From the NCBI GenBank assembly GCA_003133565.1, contig PKYB01000065.1, positions 11,739 through 75,738 on the forward strand: a stretch of DNA of 64,000 nt. The letters run 5' to 3'. The position numbers and the translations under genes are program-made. This stretch comes from Solirubrobacterales bacterium. GTDB taxonomy: Bacteria > Actinomycetota > Thermoleophilia > Solirubrobacterales > Solirubrobacteraceae. The first letter of the stretch is position 1. Each line of letters begins with the position of its first letter. Under the pieces are notes generated by a model. The model was not told where the DNA came from. It did no database searches and was given only the letters and a program-made list of their open reading frames with translations. Below are positions 25,043 to 32,824 of the stretch, in pieces.

Positions 25043-26428
25043 GTGAGGCGCGCGGGGGTCAGCCGTTTGATCGTTGTGTTGGCAGTCGTGTCTGCTTCGA
25101 TGGGTTTCTCGGCAAGCGCTCTGGCATCTTCGCGGCAGACTGCGGAGGCCCGAGCGCTTGTGAAGAGCTTCGCTGCGCGGGAAGCGTCTTTGAAGGCGCC
25201 GGGCGCTTACCAGGCCAGTCCGGTTCTGACTGTCGATGGGCGCAGTTGGCTGGTGTTGGAGGGTGCCGACGCTCCGAGCGCTTTGAATCCACGTGTAACC
25301 GCCTCGCCGTATCCCGACGGCATGGTGCTGATCTACCGCTGGACCCCGCGTGGCTGGTCTGAGCAGGCGAGCGTGCGGGGCTGGTTCGGACCGATCGGTG
25401 GTTGCTGCGGGATCAGCGCCGTGTCGGTGACCGGTTCTGCCGACCCGGACTTCGCGCTCGCCGCGGGAGGCGCGGCCGACACCAACTGGCTTGCGGTGGT
25501 GTCTGATGTCGGCGGGCGCTGGCATGCCATCCCCTTCGACTATGGCTACTCGAACACAACCGTCGTGAACGGCGACGTCGCGCGCGGCGGCGTAGCAACA
25601 GAGGTCGACGCGAGCAGTGCCGCCGGCGGACCGACCACCTCGCTTTACGAGACCTATCAGGACGGCGTGTTTCGGCCAGTTGCGCCGCCAGGCCGGTCCG
25701 CAACGTGCAGCCGCTCAGCCCTGGAGTCGGCCGCTGGCGATGGCCAACTCGAAGTGTTCGAGTTCTCGAAGGTCGCCTGCGCGGACGGGTGGGCGATTGC
25801 GCTCGGCACGGGTGCCGGCTACACCACCCAGGTCGTCGGCCTGTTCGAAGCTGAGGGGACGCGATGGCGCGCGGTCGAAGTCGACAACGGAGACAGCCTC
25901 GGCTCCGACCCCGGCATCTACGACATCCCCCTCTCCCTGCTTCGCCAGCTCGCAGCCGGGTTCGGGCCGAGCCTGGCGCCGGCACTAGCCACCGCAGCAC
26001 TGATCGCCGGGCCGGCGATGACCGGATACGTCTACCTGAACGGCGTCATCGCCGCTGACGGCGCTGACTGGTACGTGAAGGAGACCCCGACCGGTAGCGA
26101 CGCATCACCCGGCGCCGACGCCCAGATATATCGCTGGTCGGGCTCCGCGTGGGTCCAGCAGGGCAGAGTCGACCAGCTCCCGACATCCCTGAACTACTTT
26201 CAAGCAATCTCGGGCGGCTGGTTCGAAGCGATCACGACCGCGGGCAGCACCACCCCAGAGTTCACGATGCAAGGGGCAAATGGGCCGGGCACGACAGTTT
26301 TGAGCGACCTCGGCGGCAAATGGCACGTGAGAACAGCTCAACCGCTGCGAAGTAAGCGTCTTTCGTGGGCGTCTCGTGACTCTGGGATCATCTGCCGGTG
26401 GTCGTCGAGCATGCGCACCTGCCGGTAA
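25043..26428 (+). CDS. Secreted protein of unknown function with repeated beta-rich units
   Basis: 461 residues. A Sec signal peptide (RLIVVLAVVSASMGFSASALA) is followed by beta-rich sequence with recurring blocks (YRWTPRGWSEQ and YRWSGSAWVQQ; SVTGSADPDFALAAGGAADT and TTAGSTTPEFTMQGANG), which look like degenerate repeats of a lectin- or propeller-like fold. The last 25 residues are basic and overlap the start of the next gene by 31 bases in another frame, so the natural stop may have been lost by a recent frameshift. GTG start. Confidence 0.7.
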   Translation: MRRAGVSRLIVVLAVVSASMGFSASALASSRQTAEARALVKSFAAREASLKAPGAYQASPVLTVDGRSWLVLEGADAPSALNPRVTASPYPDGMVLIYRWTPRGWSEQASVRGWFGPIGGCCGISAVSVTGSADPDFALAAGGAADTNWLAVVSDVGGRWHAIPFDYGYSNTTVVNGDVARGGVATEVDASSAAGGPTTSLYETYQDGVFRPVAPPGRSATCSRSALESAAGDGQLEVFEFSKVACADGWAIALGTGAGYTTQVVGLFEAEGTRWRAVEVDNGDSLGSDPGIYDIPLSLLRQLAAGFGPSLAPALATAALIAGPAMTGYVYLNGVIAADGADWYVKETPTGSDASPGADAQIYRWSGSAWVQQGRVDQLPTSLNYFQAISGGWFEAITTAGSTTPEFTMQGANGPGTTVLSDLGGKWHVRTAQPLRSKRLSWASRDSGIICRWSSSMRTCR

Positions 26429-26694
26429 GGCCGGGCCAGGAAGCCGAGTTCGAGGCAGCGTTCGAGCACGCGAAAGCGATCATCGCGAAGATGACCGGCT
26501 TTCGGTCGCTCACGCTGTCACACTGCATCGAGCACCCAAGCACCTACCTGCTGCTCGTCGACTGGGCCCGCCTCGAAGACCACACAGAAGGCTTTCGTGG
26601 TTCGCCCGAGTACGAGGAGTGGCGCGCACTGCTGCACCACTCCTACGACCCGTCGCCAACGGTCGAGCACTACCAACAGGTCAACGCCGCATAA
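26398..26694 (+). CDS. Antibiotic-biosynthesis-monooxygenase (ABM) family protein
   Basis: 98 residues. VVEHAHLPVRPGQEAEFEAA, then STYLLLVDWARLEDHTEGFR and SPEYEEWRALLHH are typical of this ferredoxin-like dimeric barrel. Members are quinone-forming monooxygenases, heme-degrading enzymes or stress proteins. GTG start at 26398, inside the 3' end of the preceding secreted-protein gene. Confidence 0.85.
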   Translation: MVVEHAHLPVRPGQEAEFEAAFEHAKAIIAKMTGFRSLTLSHCIEHPSTYLLLVDWARLEDHTEGFRGSPEYEEWRALLHHSYDPSPTVEHYQQVNAA

Positions 26695-26728
26695 CCACGC
26701 CCAGGCGCTAGGCGTCCGATCGCGGTGC

Positions 26729-27202
26729 TCAAACGCCGAGAAACGCCTCGAGCATCTCGACGACAAAGGCATGGTCGTCGGCCTGCGGCAGGCCGGAGAC
26801 GGTGACGCTGCCGACCACGCCGACCTCGCTGATCCGAATCGGGAACGCGCCGCCGTGTGCTGCGAACAGCCGTGGATCGACGCCCAGCTCCTCGTCCAGC
26901 GCGGACCCGCGCGCTGCAAGCCGCCGCCCTACGAGGTATGACGCCGCAGCGAAACGGTTTACGACGTTGACCTTGCGCTCGATCCACGAGTCGTTCTCAG
27001 CTGTGGTGCCCGGTAGCGCGACATGGAACAGCTGCTGGCCGTGGCGCCGGATGTCGATCGTGACCGGCAGCGACCGCTCGGTCGCTGCCGCCACCATCGC
27101 GCTGCCCAGCCGCCACGCGTCCAAGTTGTCGAAGCGGGTGAACACCAGCCGTTCCTCTTGAGCCTCGAGCGAGGAGATCAACTGACGCTCGTCGTCGTTC
27201 AT
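26729..27202 (-). CDS. Heme-degrading/HbpS-like (UPF0303) protein
   Basis: 157 residues. [37 protein letters not shown] and [10 protein letters not shown] followed by [15 protein letters not shown] are the UPF0303 signature, a family related to GlcG/HbpS heme-binding proteins. ATG 27202 overlaps the stop of the F420-type reductase gene as ATGA, so the two are translationally coupled. Confidence 0.85.
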   Translation of the reverse strand: MNDDERQLISSLEAQEERLVFTRFDNLDAWRLGSAMVAAATERSLPVTIDIRRHGQQLFHVALPGTTAENDSWIERKVNVVNRFAAASYLVGRRLAARGSALDEELGVDPRLFAAHGGAFPIRISEVGVVGSVTVSGLPQADDHAFVVEMLEAFLGV

Positions 27203-27639
27203 GCGTTGGCTGGCTCCAGCACGAGTACCGGGATCTCGCGGTCGGTCTTCGTCTGGTACTCGGCGTAGTCGGGCCATACCTCGAGCGCGCGCGTCCACCA
27301 CAGCGCACGCTCCTCGCCCGAAGTCTCCCGCACCGTGTAGTCGGACTTGGACGCCCCGTCCTGCAATTCCACGAGCGGATGGTCCACGAAGTTGCGATAC
27401 CAGGCCGGATTCTCCGCGGCGCCCCCTTTCGATGCGACCGCTGCATATACGCCGTCGTGCTCGATTCGCATAACCGGGTTCTTGCGTAGTTTCCCGGAGC
27501 TCGCGCCGACTGAGGTGATCACGACGACCGGAACGCCTCGCAGCGTCGTGCCGCTCGTCCCACCCGAACGCTCGTACTCGTCGACCTGGTCGCGGGCCCA
27601 TGCTGCGGAGCTCGGCTCGTATTCGCCCTGTAGTGGCAC
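27199..27639 (-). CDS. Deazaflavin (F420)-dependent nitroreductase/quinone reductase, Ddn family
   Basis: 146 residues. A split-barrel fold with [20 protein letters not shown] and [20 protein letters not shown] matches Ddn-type proteins that use F420H2 to reduce quinones or nitro compounds. The GTG at 27639 has AAGGAG five bases upstream. First gene of a two-gene operon with the HbpS-like protein. Confidence 0.9.
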   Translation of the reverse strand: MPLQGEYEPSSAAWARDQVDEYERSGGTSGTTLRGVPVVVITSVGASSGKLRKNPVMRIEHDGVYAAVASKGGAAENPAWYRNFVDHPLVELQDGASKSDYTVRETSGEERALWWTRALEVWPDYAEYQTKTDREIPVLVLEPANA

Positions 27640-27786
27640 AGCGTCTCCTTCTGGAGTTGGTTAGCGACAGACTAAAACCATCGCAGCCTCGGCGAATGAG
27701 CTCGCGGGCAGGGGAGCAAACTTGGGCGCCCTGAACGGGCGGCCCGCGCCGACCGGCGACAGCGGAGCGCGACTCGATCGCTGCCG

Positions 27787-28257
27787 TTACGGCGACTGGA
27801 TCTTTGCGATCGCTGCGAGCAGCTCGTCACGCAGATCCTTGATGCCGCCATCCGTATGGACGTTGAGCGCGTCGATGATCTTCACCGTGTCCTCGTAGGT
27901 CTGCTCGCTGCGCGCGTCCGAGGCGGCGGACTGCACAGCCTGGCCGACCATGATCACCGAGAGAAGAACGAGCTGGAGGAACGTTTGCGCGATCCACGCG
28001 ATTAGCCCCTCGCCGCCTGGCTTGAGCGCCGGCCTTAGCCCAATCAAGGCGATGATGCCGAACACATATGCACACCACATTGATCCGACGAGCCGGGTGA
28101 TGAGCACGGCGATCTTTGCGTTGACGCCGTCGACCTCACCCATCGCCGCCTTGATCCTCGCGGGCGTTGGGTGCACCGCTGCCAGATAGTGCAGGTGGCG
28201 AACAGGCGGAGGCACATTGGTCGTAGCCACCACCGAAGGCGCATCTTTCGTAGCCAC
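27787..28257 (-). CDS. Two-helix membrane protein (DUF1003-like)
   Basis: 156 residues from GTG 28257. [20 protein letters not shown], a proline/glycine turn, then [19 protein letters not shown] form two membrane helices, followed by a soluble helix ([19 protein letters not shown]). The layout is like DUF1003 proteins but I am not certain of the family. The start is uncertain: an imperfect direct repeat around GTGGCTACGA offers two GTG choices, and the frame stays open upstream into an aldo/keto reductase remnant. Confidence 0.65.
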   Translation of the reverse strand: MATKDAPSVVATTNVPPPVRHLHYLAAVHPTPARIKAAMGEVDGVNAKIAVLITRLVGSMWCAYVFGIIALIGLRPALKPGGEGLIAWIAQTFLQLVLLSVIMVGQAVQSAASDARSEQTYEDTVKIIDALNVHTDGGIKDLRDELLAAIAKIQSP

Positions 28258-28385
28258 TACGCGAGACAGTAGACATCGAGACGGACGCCGCGCGCCGTCC
28301 TGCCGGAGACCGTGCGCACAGGGAGATGGTTGCCTCCGCGGGAGTGTTAGCGAGCGGCTCAGGCGCTCCTCCCGGGCCGGCCAAA

Positions 28386-28532
28386 ACGCTGCTACAGGTT
28401 GACTGTTGACGTCGACCGCAGCGGCGTTCTCCTCGAGGTAGGTGCGCCGCTTGGTGCCGGGTATCGGCACCAGGTCATCGCCTTTGGCCAGCACCCAGGC
28501 GATCGCCAGCTGGGCGGGCGTGATCCCCTTTT
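28386..28532 (-). pseudogene. Remnant of the 3' end of an aldo/keto reductase gene
   Basis: 28408-28532 matches 47389-47513 inside the intact aldo/keto reductase gene at 123 of 125 positions without gaps. 28386-28406 matches the last codons and stop region of that gene (47284-47304) with one mismatch. The 84 bases between are deleted. It still reads as [20 protein letters not shown]. The rest of the 28258-28695 interval holds no other gene that I recognise. Confidence 0.92.
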
Positions 28533-28695
28533 GGCTCCGAGCGCAAACCTGACCTCGACTAGCTCCACGATTCAGCGCGACGAGGGTCGTCAGCTCTGAC
28601 CCTGGGGTGTCTTTCCATGCGCGTCTGCGACACGGAGACTGGCCTGCACAGGCAGGAACTCTCGGCGGCAACGCCACGACGACTCAGGAGACACC

Positions 28696-30084
28696 ATGTC
28701 AGACCGAAACATTTCCGCTCTCAACGCAGAACCGGCGCTCGGTGGTCCCGCCGCGATTGAGGTGGCGTCAATGTCTCGCCGCCCTTCCGCGTGGCTGTGT
28801 CGTCTGTCGTTGGCTGAGCTGCTTTGCGCTGCGCTCCTCGCAGTCTCGGCCCTTTGTGTTGCTGGCCCAAACCTCGGGGGACAGGCTCAAGCCGCGACCT
28901 CGCAGGGCCAGGCGATCGTGAACGCAGCTGCATCGATGGCCGGCAAGCCTTACTGCTTTGACGGAGGGAATACCTCTGGCCCCACCCATGGCGACGGCGG
29001 ATCAGGCTGCGTAGCAGCGTCAATCAAGGGCTTCGATTGCAGTGGCCTGGCTTTGTATGCCGTCTACCAAGGGACAGACCGAGAGGTTCATCTCGCGCAC
29101 AAGGCAAGCGAGGAAGCGACGGCCGGTGGACAGGTCATCAGCAGTCAAGCCGATCTCCAACCCGGGGACCTCGTGTTCTTCGGCGGCGGATCTCTGGCTC
29201 ACGCGGTGCATGTGGGGATCTACGCCGGCAATGGCGAGATGTGGGACGCCAATGACTACAACGTGCCCGTACAGCGGCACAGCCTCGCATGGGAGGAGCA
29301 CGGTCTCAGGTTCGACGGGGGCGTTCGCTACTGGCACGGCAACGCTACTTCTGGGTCTGGTGGACCTGCACCGACGTCGACGCCAGCTCCGGCTCCGGTT
29401 CCGACGCCGGCTCCAGCTCCGACGCCGGCTCCAGCTCCGACGCCCGCTCCGACGCCGACGCCCGCTCCTGGGTACCTTGAGACGTCTGGCAGTGTGGTTC
29501 ACACCTGGAGTGACTACGGGGATGCGGGTGGTTCGCAAGGACCCGAGATCCCGTCGAACGACACAGTGCAGGTTGAATGTGCGGTCACCGGGTTCGCGGT
29601 CGCCGATGGCAACACCTGGTGGTACCTCGTCGCGTCGAGCCCGTGGAACAGCGCCTATTACGCCTCCGCAGACGCGTTCTATAACAACGGCGAGACTTCA
29701 GGGAGTCTCCTCGGCACGCCGTTCGTCGACCCCAGCGTCCCCGAATGTGCTGGGTCGGATGGCTCTGCGCCGACGCCAACCCCGGCGCCGACGCCGCCTC
29801 CGACCTACTCGGAGACGTCTGGAAGTGTGGTTCACACCTGGAGTGACTACGGGGATGCGGGTGGTTCGGAAGGACCGGAGATCCCGTCGAACGACACAGT
29901 GCAGATTGAGTGCAAGGTCACCGGGTTCGCGGTCGCGGACGGCAACACGTGGTGGTATCTCGTGGCGTCGAGTCCGTGGAATAGCGCCTATTACGCCTCC
30001 GCTGACGCGTTCTACAACAACGGCGCGACCTCGGGCAGTCTGCTCGGCACGCCGTTTGTCGACCCCAGCGTGCCCAACTGCTGA
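28696..30084 (+). CDS. Secreted NlpC/P60 hydrolase with two C-terminal repeats
   Basis: 462 residues. The N-terminal ~65 residues end in a hydrophobic signal (LAELLCAALLAVSALCVAGP, AQA). Residues ~70-215 are an NlpC/P60 domain with catalytic Cys in GFDCSGLALYAV, PGDLVFFGG and catalytic His in AHAVHVGIYAGNG. A Pro-Ala-Thr linker is followed by two almost identical 90-residue SH3-like units. Such enzymes cleave peptidoglycan stem peptides, and the repeats probably bind the wall. It lies at the edge of the type VII-like region, but its own signal peptide points to Sec export. Confidence 0.88.
   Translation: MSDRNISALNAEPALGGPAAIEVASMSRRPSAWLCRLSLAELLCAALLAVSALCVAGPNLGGQAQAATSQGQAIVNAAASMAGKPYCFDGGNTSGPTHGDGGSGCVAASIKGFDCSGLALYAVYQGTDREVHLAHKASEEATAGGQVISSQADLQPGDLVFFGGGSLAHAVHVGIYAGNGEMWDANDYNVPVQRHSLAWEEHGLRFDGGVRYWHGNATSGSGGPAPTSTPAPAPVPTPAPAPTPAPAPTPAPTPTPAPGYLETSGSVVHTWSDYGDAGGSQGPEIPSNDTVQVECAVTGFAVADGNTWWYLVASSPWNSAYYASADAFYNNGETSGSLLGTPFVDPSVPECAGSDGSAPTPTPAPTPPPTYSETSGSVVHTWSDYGDAGGSEGPEIPSNDTVQIECKVTGFAVADGNTWWYLVASSPWNSAYYASADAFYNNGATSGSLLGTPFVDPSVPNC
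29479..29748 (+). repeat. First 270-bp C-terminal repeat of the NlpC/P60 gene
   Basis: Codes for ETSGSVVHTWSDYGDAGGS and onward to a Cys near the unit end. It aligns without gaps to 29812-30081; differences are scattered single bases, mostly silent. Confidence 0.92.
29812..30081 (+). repeat. Second 270-bp C-terminal repeat of the NlpC/P60 gene
   Basis: Same length as the unit at 29479-29748, separated from it by a short Pro-Thr linker. It ends with the last Cys codon before the stop. Confidence 0.92.
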
Positions 30085-30179
30085 GGTTCTCAGACGGAGC
30101 GGAGTGCAGAGGAGCGCCCGGAGCAGCCTGCCCCGGGCGCTCGTCACGGCCATTCGCGTTGTGTCGCTACGACTGGACT

Positions 30180-30920
30180 ATGACGATGCTGGTGTCTGCG
30201 ATTCCATCTACCCTGGCGTTTGTGTCGACGTCCGATGTGCCGCCGGATCCGTACGCGATGCACGCGTCGACTGCCGAAGAGCTGAAGGCCCGACTGGAAG
30301 CGGAGCGGTCGGCGAGTTCGTTCCTCGGGTTGCGGGACGCCGAGGGCCACCTTCAGCTTGTGTTGCTAACCGCCGAGCTTTTAAGGCTCACGATCGGGCG
30401 CCATCCGGCAAGCGACGTGGTAATCGCTTGGGACGAGGAAGTGTCCGGGGTTCACGCCGAGCTCCACCGAATCAGCGACGAGTGGACGATTGTTGATGAC
30501 GGACTCTCCAAGAACGGAACCTTTGTCAACGGTAAGCGAATCGTAGGACGCCAGCGCTTGAGGGATGGTGATCGCATCCGTGTGGGGCAAACCATCGTGC
30601 GCTTCACGAGCGCAGCGACGGCGTCGCGAGACGCAACCCGCAGTGCCGCTGATGCTCGGCGAGTCGACGAACTCACCGAAGCCCAACGGCAGGCGCTGGT
30701 TGCGCTCTGTCGCCCGCTTCTTCTCGGCGGGGACGTCGCCGTTCCGGCGTCTAACAAGCAGGTCGCGGAGGAGCTCTTCATCAGCGAGCAGGCTGTCAAG
30801 GTACGGCTGCGACAGCTGTTTGATCTCTTCGGCCTCAAAGATCTTCATCAGAACGAGAAGCGAGCCATGCTCGCGCAATCTGCGATTCGGTTCGGACTCG
30901 TGTCCCCACGCGACCTCTGA
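30180..30920 (+). CDS. FHA-domain protein with C-terminal helix-turn-helix
   Basis: 246 residues from ATG 30180. Residues ~60-135 are an FHA phosphothreonine-binding domain (TIGRHPASDVVI, VSGVHAELHR, DDGLSKNGTFVNGKRI). Residues ~160-246 hold a LuxR-like helix-turn-helix (SNKQVAEELFISEQAVKVRL). The combination suggests a DNA-binding protein whose partner is phosphorylated by a Ser/Thr kinase; a transmembrane kinase is encoded 2 kb away. Start uncertain: TTG 30159 and ATG 30258 are also in frame. Confidence 0.82.
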   Translation: MTMLVSAIPSTLAFVSTSDVPPDPYAMHASTAEELKARLEAERSASSFLGLRDAEGHLQLVLLTAELLRLTIGRHPASDVVIAWDEEVSGVHAELHRISDEWTIVDDGLSKNGTFVNGKRIVGRQRLRDGDRIRVGQTIVRFTSAATASRDATRSAADARRVDELTEAQRQALVALCRPLLLGGDVAVPASNKQVAEELFISEQAVKVRLRQLFDLFGLKDLHQNEKRAMLAQSAIRFGLVSPRDL

Positions 30921-30998
30921 TCGCGGACATTCTTTACCCAGACAACACGACGCGGCAATAGCCGAACTCTGACCTGCTTCGCGTGGGCCGTAAGTGCC

Positions 30999-32777
30999 CT
31001 AAGGGCAGGCCTCATGGGTGCCGGCTGTCGTGAGACAGCCCGTAGCCTTCAACACGATCGTTCCACGGCGAAGGCTGGACACGTACTCCATAAACCGCCC
31101 AGTTGCCGGACTGAGCGCAACCGTCACGCTAACCTCGTGCCCCGAGGTCACCCACCAGTCCAAATCTTGGTAGGTCCTAGTCGTGGCGGTGCGAGTCTCG
31201 TGCAGGGGCTTCGCCTCCCGTTTGCACCCACAAGTGATATGGAAGTTTGCGCCGCGCGCGATGTTTGTGACCGCCAGGTCGACGAGAAGCAGAGTTCGCT
31301 GGCGGTCATGCAACTCGACCTTGGCGATCGGCTTGAGGTCAGGCAATGGTAGAGCCTGCTCAGGGGCAGGCACTACTTGCGGGACGACCGGCAGTACTTG
31401 TGGGACGACCTGTGGGACGACCGTGTAGGCGATGCTTGCCATGGCCGTCTGACCGTCTTCGCTCGTGGCCGTCACGGTGTAGGTATGCGAACCGGCGCTG
31501 GATGTATCTAGCGTGCCGCTGCTGCCCTTATCCCCCACCGAGTCGACGCAAGAGATGATCCCGGGGCCGTTTGTGCCCTCGCTACAACCAAACGCAGTTG
31601 GGACGACCTGGCCGGCCGTGTAAGTGCCTCCGGGCGCCGGCGCGGAGATCGAAGCGGTCGGCGGGTCGAGCGGCGTGATCGTCACCGACGGCGTACCGGT
31701 CGAGGCCGGCTCGAAGCTGGTCCCAGGCGGGCCGTAGCTCGACCCGCCGCCACCGCCGCCCGCGCCCGGAGTCGGGGAGCTGGTGTCGTAGCCGCAGCCG
31801 CCCCCTCCGCCGCCGTAGTAGCCGCCGCCTCCTCCTCCGCCACCTTCTGAGGCTAGGCCACCCTCGCCGCCGGTTCCCACGTACGGCGCGCTCTGGCCCG
31901 CGCAGCCCGCCCCGGCTCCGTCGCCCGTCCCCCCGGCAGCGCCGCCTGTCCCGCCCTCGGTTTGTGTAGCACCGCCGCCTCCACCACCGCCGGGAGGGAC
32001 AATCCCATAGCCGCTAGGCGTTTGGCCGTTTGCGCCGGATTCGCTGGCGTCGCCGCCTGCACCCCCCGCAGATCCGTCAAAGTTACCGCCGCCGCCTCCT
32101 CCTCCCCCGCCGCCAGCGACCAGGAGCCGCGAGCCGAGCGACGCAGAATCACCGCCACTTGAACATGCAGTACCACAGGAGACCGTGCGAACGTCCGACG
32201 CGCCGCCGCCGCCGCCGCCGCTGTCTCCGCCACCTAGTGCGCTTTGGAAACCGGGCGCGCCGCCGCCGTTGAAAGCGCCCTGTTCGGCGTACACGGCGCT
32301 GCCGCCAACCTCGACGTATAGTTCCTCCCCGGCGGTGACCGAGAGGTCGCCGCTCACGTCGGCGCCGTCGGCGGCAACACCGCCCGGCGGCGGAGTTTCG
32401 TCCGAGGCGAGACCGTTCCAACCGCCCCCGTTGCTACCCGCGCCACCGATCGCAACGACGTTGATCTCGTCTATTCCAGCTGGCACCGAATAGCACTGCT
32501 CGGCGCCCGTGTAGCTAAACGTCAGCGAGCTCGTCGAGCACCCGGCGGCTCCGGCTGATGACGGCATCAGCGAAACGAGTGTCCATAGCGCGCCGACCGA
32601 TGTCGCAACAACAGCCACCCGCACAAGCGCATGGCCGCGACGGTCGCTGGCTACTTCGCGCGCGCGCATGGACGTTCGACTGCGCTCAGGCTGGGCGAGG
32701 CAAGGTTGGAGCCGCGCGTACCCAAACCCCACCAGCCTACGGAAGGCGCGCATGACGGCAGCAGGGGTAGCGATCAT
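30999..32777 (-). CDS. Secreted glycine-rich protein with C-terminal four-Cys module
   Basis: 592 residues. After a basic leader a membrane-spanning signal ([20 protein letters not shown]) precedes a mature part starting [20 protein letters not shown]. Residues ~110-355 are dominated by Gly-Gly runs in a GLY-rich beta fold, then an Ig/PKD-like region ([20 protein letters not shown]). The last ~110 residues contain [20 protein letters not shown] and GCLT with a final CP, the same module as in the three RCC1 proteins upstream. Last of a run of same-strand genes after the kinase. The exact start (32777 or an internal ATG at 32669) is uncertain. Confidence 0.82.
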   Translation of the reverse strand: MIATPAAVMRAFRRLVGFGYARLQPCLAQPERSRTSMRAREVASDRRGHALVRVAVVATSVGALWTLVSLMPSSAGAAGCSTSSLTFSYTGAEQCYSVPAGIDEINVVAIGGAGSNGGGWNGLASDETPPPGGVAADGADVSGDLSVTAGEELYVEVGGSAVYAEQGAFNGGGAPGFQSALGGGDSGGGGGGASDVRTVSCGTACSSGGDSASLGSRLLVAGGGGGGGGGGNFDGSAGGAGGDASESGANGQTPSGYGIVPPGGGGGGGATQTEGGTGGAAGGTGDGAGAGCAGQSAPYVGTGGEGGLASEGGGGGGGGYYGGGGGGCGYDTSSPTPGAGGGGGGSSYGPPGTSFEPASTGTPSVTITPLDPPTASISAPAPGGTYTAGQVVPTAFGCSEGTNGPGIISCVDSVGDKGSSGTLDTSSAGSHTYTVTATSEDGQTAMASIAYTVVPQVVPQVLPVVPQVVPAPEQALPLPDLKPIAKVELHDRQRTLLLVDLAVTNIARGANFHITCGCKREAKPLHETRTATTRTYQDLDWWVTSGHEVSVTVALSPATGRFMEYVSSLRRGTIVLKATGCLTTAGTHEACP

Positions 32778-32824
32778 CCCTCAACCGGTGTGCGAGCGCC
32801 TTTCCGTAACAGCACGCGCTCGGC

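Noticed and set aside
29042-30496. 484-codon frame overlapping the NlpC/P60 and FHA genes in another frame
   Set aside because: Arg/Ser-rich shadow that crosses two well-supported genes.
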